Below are positions 6,604 through 9,281 of a DNA stretch of 9,281 nt, one piece after another (position 1 is the stretch's first letter; each line of letters begins with the position of its first letter). The notes beneath the pieces are model-generated. The model made no database searches and was not told the origin of the DNA. It worked only from the letters and a program-made list of their open reading frames with translations. The stretch lies in assembly GCA_944376035.1 (NCBI GenBank), contig CALWBJ010000094.1, positions 1 through 9,281 on the forward strand, given 5' to 3'. This DNA is from an uncultured Clostridia bacterium (lineage in GTDB: Bacteria; Bacillota; Clostridia; Christensenellales; Borkfalkiaceae). A program made the position numbers and the translations under genes.

Positions 6604-7539
6604 ATGACGGGGAGTAATGTTATAATTAAAAAAACAAAAATCAGCAAAAGGACAAAAAAACTGATATTTTGTCTTGCGCTGATAATTCTGCCGCTTATAC
6701 AGTTTGCGATTTTTTATATCGGCGTGAATCTCAACTCGATAAGAATGGCGTTTGTAGAGTTTGAAGGATATGACGACGCAGTCGGTAAAATTGTGTGGTT
6801 TGAAAATTTCAAGACGGTGTTTGTCGAAATGACCACGCTCGCAAACTGGCCGATAATGGTAAAAAATTCATTTGGGATATGGATATTGGGGCTTGTGACC
6901 AAAACTCCGCTTACTATATTAATAAGTTATTTTATATATAAAAATGCCAGAATAGGCGGAGTATTCAAGGTAATACTTTTTGCTCCGTCGATAGTTTCTG
7001 TAATGGTTACGGTAATGCTGTATGAATACTTTATAGATACTGCGGTGCCGGAACTATTGGAGTCTTCATTCGGGATAATAATGGAAGTGGGATTTTTCAA
7101 AAGTCCTTCGCTTAGGTTCTGGACAATATTCTTTTACGGGTTCTGGTGCGGTTTCGGTACAAGTTTATTGCTTTACACTAACGCTATGGACGCTATTTCA
7201 CCATCTGTAGTAGAGGCTTCTCATCTTGACGGAGTAGGATACATGCAGGAATTCTGGTATGTAACTATGCCTATGATTTTTCCGACCTTCAAGACCCTTA
7301 TAATGGTCGGCTCTGCAGGATTATTGTTGGATCAGTTCTACTTATACGAGTTTTACGGCATGAAAGCTTACACGGATATACAAACAGTTGGCTATTACAT
7401 ATTTAAGGAAACTATGCTTGTGAATGCAACGGGATATCCGAGAATAGCGGCAATGGGAATTATAATAACCTGCGTTGCTGTTCCGTTTGCGCTACTGATC
7501 AGATACCTTATGAATAAGGTTGATCCGATGGAGGGCTGA
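6604..7539 (+). CDS. Carbohydrate ABC transporter permease, MalF/UgpA/LplB type
   Basis: A 311-residue inner-membrane permease, one half of the transmembrane channel of the importer. Six hydrophobic segments are visible: about 19-42, 83-106, 118-140, 170-190, 223-246 and 278-302. The cytoplasmic EAA loop is E204-A-S-H-L-D-G210 continuing to P223 (VTMP), the site where the ATPase docks. A basic N-terminus (KKTKISKRTKK) precedes the first helix, consistent with the positive-inside rule. It follows the binding protein by 13 bases with a modest GGGTGAAGAG upstream of the ATG. The LplB/UgpA-type length, without the long extra periplasmic domain of enterobacterial MalF, is normal for Gram-positive sugar importers. 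Confidence 0.93.
   Translation: MTGSNVIIKKTKISKRTKKLIFCLALIILPLIQFAIFYIGVNLNSIRMAFVEFEGYDDAVGKIVWFENFKTVFVEMTTLANWPIMVKNSFGIWILGLVTKTPLTILISYFIYKNARIGGVFKVILFAPSIVSVMVTVMLYEYFIDTAVPELLESSFGIIMEVGFFKSPSLRFWTIFFYGFWCGFGTSLLLYTNAMDAISPSVVEASHLDGVGYMQEFWYVTMPMIFPTFKTLIMVGSAGLLLDQFYLYEFYGMKAYTDIQTVGYYIFKETMLVNATGYPRIAAMGIIITCVAVPFALLIRYLMNKVDPMEG
7530..7535 (+). promoter_or_regulatory. Ribosome binding site that fixes the second permease start
   Basis: GGAGGG lies inside the last codons of the first permease, 5 bases before the ATG at 7541. An in-frame TTG at 7520 would extend the protein by seven residues (M-I-R-W-R-A-D), but it lies upstream of this site and would overlap the previous gene, so the ATG is preferred. 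Confidence 0.8.
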
Positions 7540-7540
7540 T

Positions 7541-8425
7541 ATGTGGGCAAAGAAAGATAAACCGAGTAAAAAAATTACCGTTGCGCAGGTACTTATAATA
7601 TCATTTCTGGTTTTTTATATCGTCATATTACTGATTCCGTTGGTTTGGGGTGCATTAACTTCATTGAAATCAAGTTCTCTTGAACTCAGAGACAACATGT
7701 TCGGTTTGCCGAGACGATGGTGTTTTGAAAATTATTCTAAGGCGTTTGAAAATCTCTATGTGGAAACTACGTTCAGAAAAGAACCGTATTATCTCGGCGA
7801 GATGATGTTTTATTCGTTGATGTATGCGGCTGTATCTGCTTTGGTTAATACAATAACTTTCTACGTTGTGGCATATGCAAGAACGAGATTTGATTTTAAA
7901 TTCCTTACGGTGCTTGACGGTATTGTGTTGGTAACCATGGCTCTACCTATCGTAGGTAATTTACCGTCTTCGATAATGATGTTCCAGCAACTCAATCTGG
8001 CTGACAACTTTTTCGGTATGACGGTAATAGCCAAAATGAATTTTCTTGGGATGTATTATTTTGTTATATGTACGGCGATACGCGGTATACCTCGGGCATT
8101 TTCAGAGGCTGCAGAAATAGACGGCGCCAATGAATTACAGGTAATGTTCAAAGTGATTTTTCCTTTGACTCTGGGAATATTCTTTACGATATTCATAGTT
8201 AAATTTATTGATTACTGGAACGACTGGCAAACACCTTATATATTTTTAAGGAATTTTCCGACTGCTACTTACGGACTTTGGGTATTCAAAGACAATACGC
8301 TTTTTGAACTTCCGCAAAAACTTGCGGCGTGTTTGTTGGTAGTACTGCCTATATTGTTGATATTCTTTATTTTTCATAAAAAACTTATGGGAGGAATATC
8401 GCTCAGTGAAGGTGTAAAAGAATAA
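7541..8425 (+). CDS. Carbohydrate ABC transporter permease, MalG/UgpE/LplC type
   Basis: A 294-residue inner-membrane permease, the partner of the preceding one. The basic N-terminus MWAKKDKPSKK leads into a first helix at about 15-36. Further hydrophobic segments lie near 87-110, 124-145, 155-180, 205-225 and 262-282. The EAA loop is E189-A-A-E-I-D-G195 continuing to P208 (VIFP), close to the family consensus. The C-terminus (KKLMGGISLSEGVKE) is the classic ending of MalG-type permeases. The ATG is one base after the stop of the first permease, behind GGAGGG, implying translational coupling and equal amounts of the two subunits; an in-frame TTG at 7520 is rejected as start. No ATPase gene follows, so a shared MsmK/UgpC-type ATPase encoded elsewhere is expected. 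Confidence 0.94.
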   Translation: MWAKKDKPSKKITVAQVLIISFLVFYIVILLIPLVWGALTSLKSSSLELRDNMFGLPRRWCFENYSKAFENLYVETTFRKEPYYLGEMMFYSLMYAAVSALVNTITFYVVAYARTRFDFKFLTVLDGIVLVTMALPIVGNLPSSIMMFQQLNLADNFFGMTVIAKMNFLGMYYFVICTAIRGIPRAFSEAAEIDGANELQVMFKVIFPLTLGIFFTIFIVKFIDYWNDWQTPYIFLRNFPTATYGLWVFKDNTLFELPQKLAACLLVVLPILLIFFIFHKKLMGGISLSEGVKE

Positions 8426-8437
8426 AGGAGGAGTAAA

Positions 8438-9281
8438 ATGATGAGGATTAATGGGAAAAGTATACTAATCAATATACTTATTTTAGCGCTGTTTGTATTT
8501 ACGGCGTTATGGGTTAGCATCGATTTTGTTAAGGCTAATAATTTTGAATATGAGTTTGAGATTAAAGAAAGTTATACGGTAGGAGACGAACTTACGTTAC
8601 CCGAATGTGAAATAGAAGGAGTTACAGCGCAGCCCTATGTATTATATCCGGACGGAAACTACAAGAAGTCGGGCAGTGTTTCCTTCAGTCAGGCAGGTAA
8701 GTATGTGGTAAGATATCAGGCTACTGTAAACGACATTGATTTTACTGAAGAAAAGGTAATATATGCTTACGATAAAAAATATTCTTCCGACAAGAATTCC
8801 GACGCGATTAAATATGAAGAAGCAAGAGAGTTCAGCGTTGATACTAACGGTACAAAGGGAACTGCGGCGGGGCTTTATGTCGAGTTATCAGAAGGCGCGG
8901 TATTTACTTACAATAAAGTATTCGATTTGAACGGGAAAACCAAAGATGATAAGATTTTTTCCTGCAATATTATCGCTACTACACCCACTTATGCAGATTT
9001 TTGGGAACTTACGGTCAGATTTTCCGATGTTTATAACCCTGACAATTATGTTGATGTTGTTCTGTCGCATAACGGTAACAAAAATGACCATGAATATGAT
9101 ATATTGCTTGACGGCATAAATTACGTAAGAGCTGGAGCGAGCAATCAAACTCCGACTGCATATTCTCCTAACGACATGAATCCTGACGGTTCGCTTGGCA
9201 TATATCATGTGGGGAGTTATGGTAATTGGGCATATGTTTCTATGATGAGCAACGGGTCGAGCGGAAATAATTTAGACGATA
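8438..9281 (+). CDS. Secreted or surface protein with Ig-like N-terminal region (partial, runs off window)
   Basis: The frame is open from ATG 8438 to the window end, 281 complete codons without a stop, behind a strong AGGAGG at 8426-8431 (spacing 6). Residues 8-33 (SILINILILALFVFTALWVSIDFVKA) form a signal peptide or N-terminal anchor; cleavage after VKA is plausible, and there is no lipobox. Residues about 36-112 look like a bacterial Ig-like beta-sandwich: SYTVGDELTLPECEI, then LYPDGNYKKSG, then FSQAGKYVVRYQATV. From about 125 onward, segments such as GAVFTYNKVFDLNGK and FWELTVRFSD suggest a beta-sandwich of the lectin or carbohydrate-binding kind, a weaker guess. It lies 12 bases after the permease stop, so it is probably part of the transporter operon and may bind or present glycans at the cell surface. 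No catalytic motif is seen in the visible part. Confidence 0.8.
   Translation, partial: MMRINGKSILINILILALFVFTALWVSIDFVKANNFEYEFEIKESYTVGDELTLPECEIEGVTAQPYVLYPDGNYKKSGSVSFSQAGKYVVRYQATVNDIDFTEEKVIYAYDKKYSSDKNSDAIKYEEAREFSVDTNGTKGTAAGLYVELSEGAVFTYNKVFDLNGKTKDDKIFSCNIIATTPTYADFWELTVRFSDVYNPDNYVDVVLSHNGNKNDHEYDILLDGINYVRAGASNQTPTAYSPNDMNPDGSLGIYHVGSYGNWAYVSMMSNGSSGNNLDD

Noticed and set aside
7520..7540. TTG at 7520 as start of the second permease
   Set aside because: It overlaps the first permease by 20 bases and has no ribosome binding site, while ATG at 7541 has GGAGGG 5 bases upstream.
8888..9208. 106-codon open frame on the - strand
   Set aside because: It is antisense to the partial secreted protein, whose frame has a signal sequence, strong ribosome binding site and coherent domain pattern.

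Overview
The window looks like a carbohydrate-uptake and glycoside-hydrolase locus from a low-GC Gram-positive bacterium. I would guess an uncultured anaerobic, gut-type member of the Clostridia. The reasons are the strongly AT-rich coding and intergenic DNA, strong AGGAGG-type ribosome binding sites, a lipoprotein-type solute-binding protein with two carbohydrate permeases, and an AraC regulator placed divergently beside them. The taxon is an inference. No RNA gene, insertion sequence, CRISPR array or integrase is visible.

Left part (1-3852, + strand). The last codons of an upstream reading frame probably end at 42. Two tandem paralogous genes of about 630 codons follow, 8 bases apart. Both encode glycoside hydrolase family 20-like (beta-N-acetylhexosaminidase-type) proteins with the Asp-Glu catalytic pair. 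Both start directly at the barrel and lack a signal peptide, so they are probably cytoplasmic. They are similar over their whole length but differ at positions next to the presumed active site. A perfect 14-bp inverted repeat after the second gene serves as a terminator and overlaps the end of the convergent regulator gene.

Middle (3893-4805). An AraC-family regulator lies on the - strand, divergent from a transporter operon. The 121-base gap between them holds a 21-bp tandem direct repeat with TGC(A/T)A cores 9 bp apart in each copy. This is the architecture expected of an AraC-type activator site. It abuts an extended -10 promoter with a poor -35 for the transporter operon, and it covers the -35 of the regulator's own promoter. 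The regulator's -10 is placed so that transcription should begin at the A of its ATG, predicting a leaderless mRNA.

Right part (4806-9281, + strand). A large (594 aa) solute-binding lipoprotein is followed by two inner-membrane permeases of the MalF/MalG type, nearly touching. A secreted or anchored protein with an Ig-like N-terminal region follows 12 bases later and runs off the window. No ATPase is encoded, so a shared ATPase from elsewhere is expected.

Working model (inference): the regulator senses a sugar and switches on the importer and the surface protein, and imported oligosaccharides are trimmed in the cytoplasm by the two GH20-like enzymes. The sugar is not determined by the sequence. 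The most noteworthy signals are the compact regulatory intergenic region and the diverged active-site surroundings of the tandem GH20-like pair.
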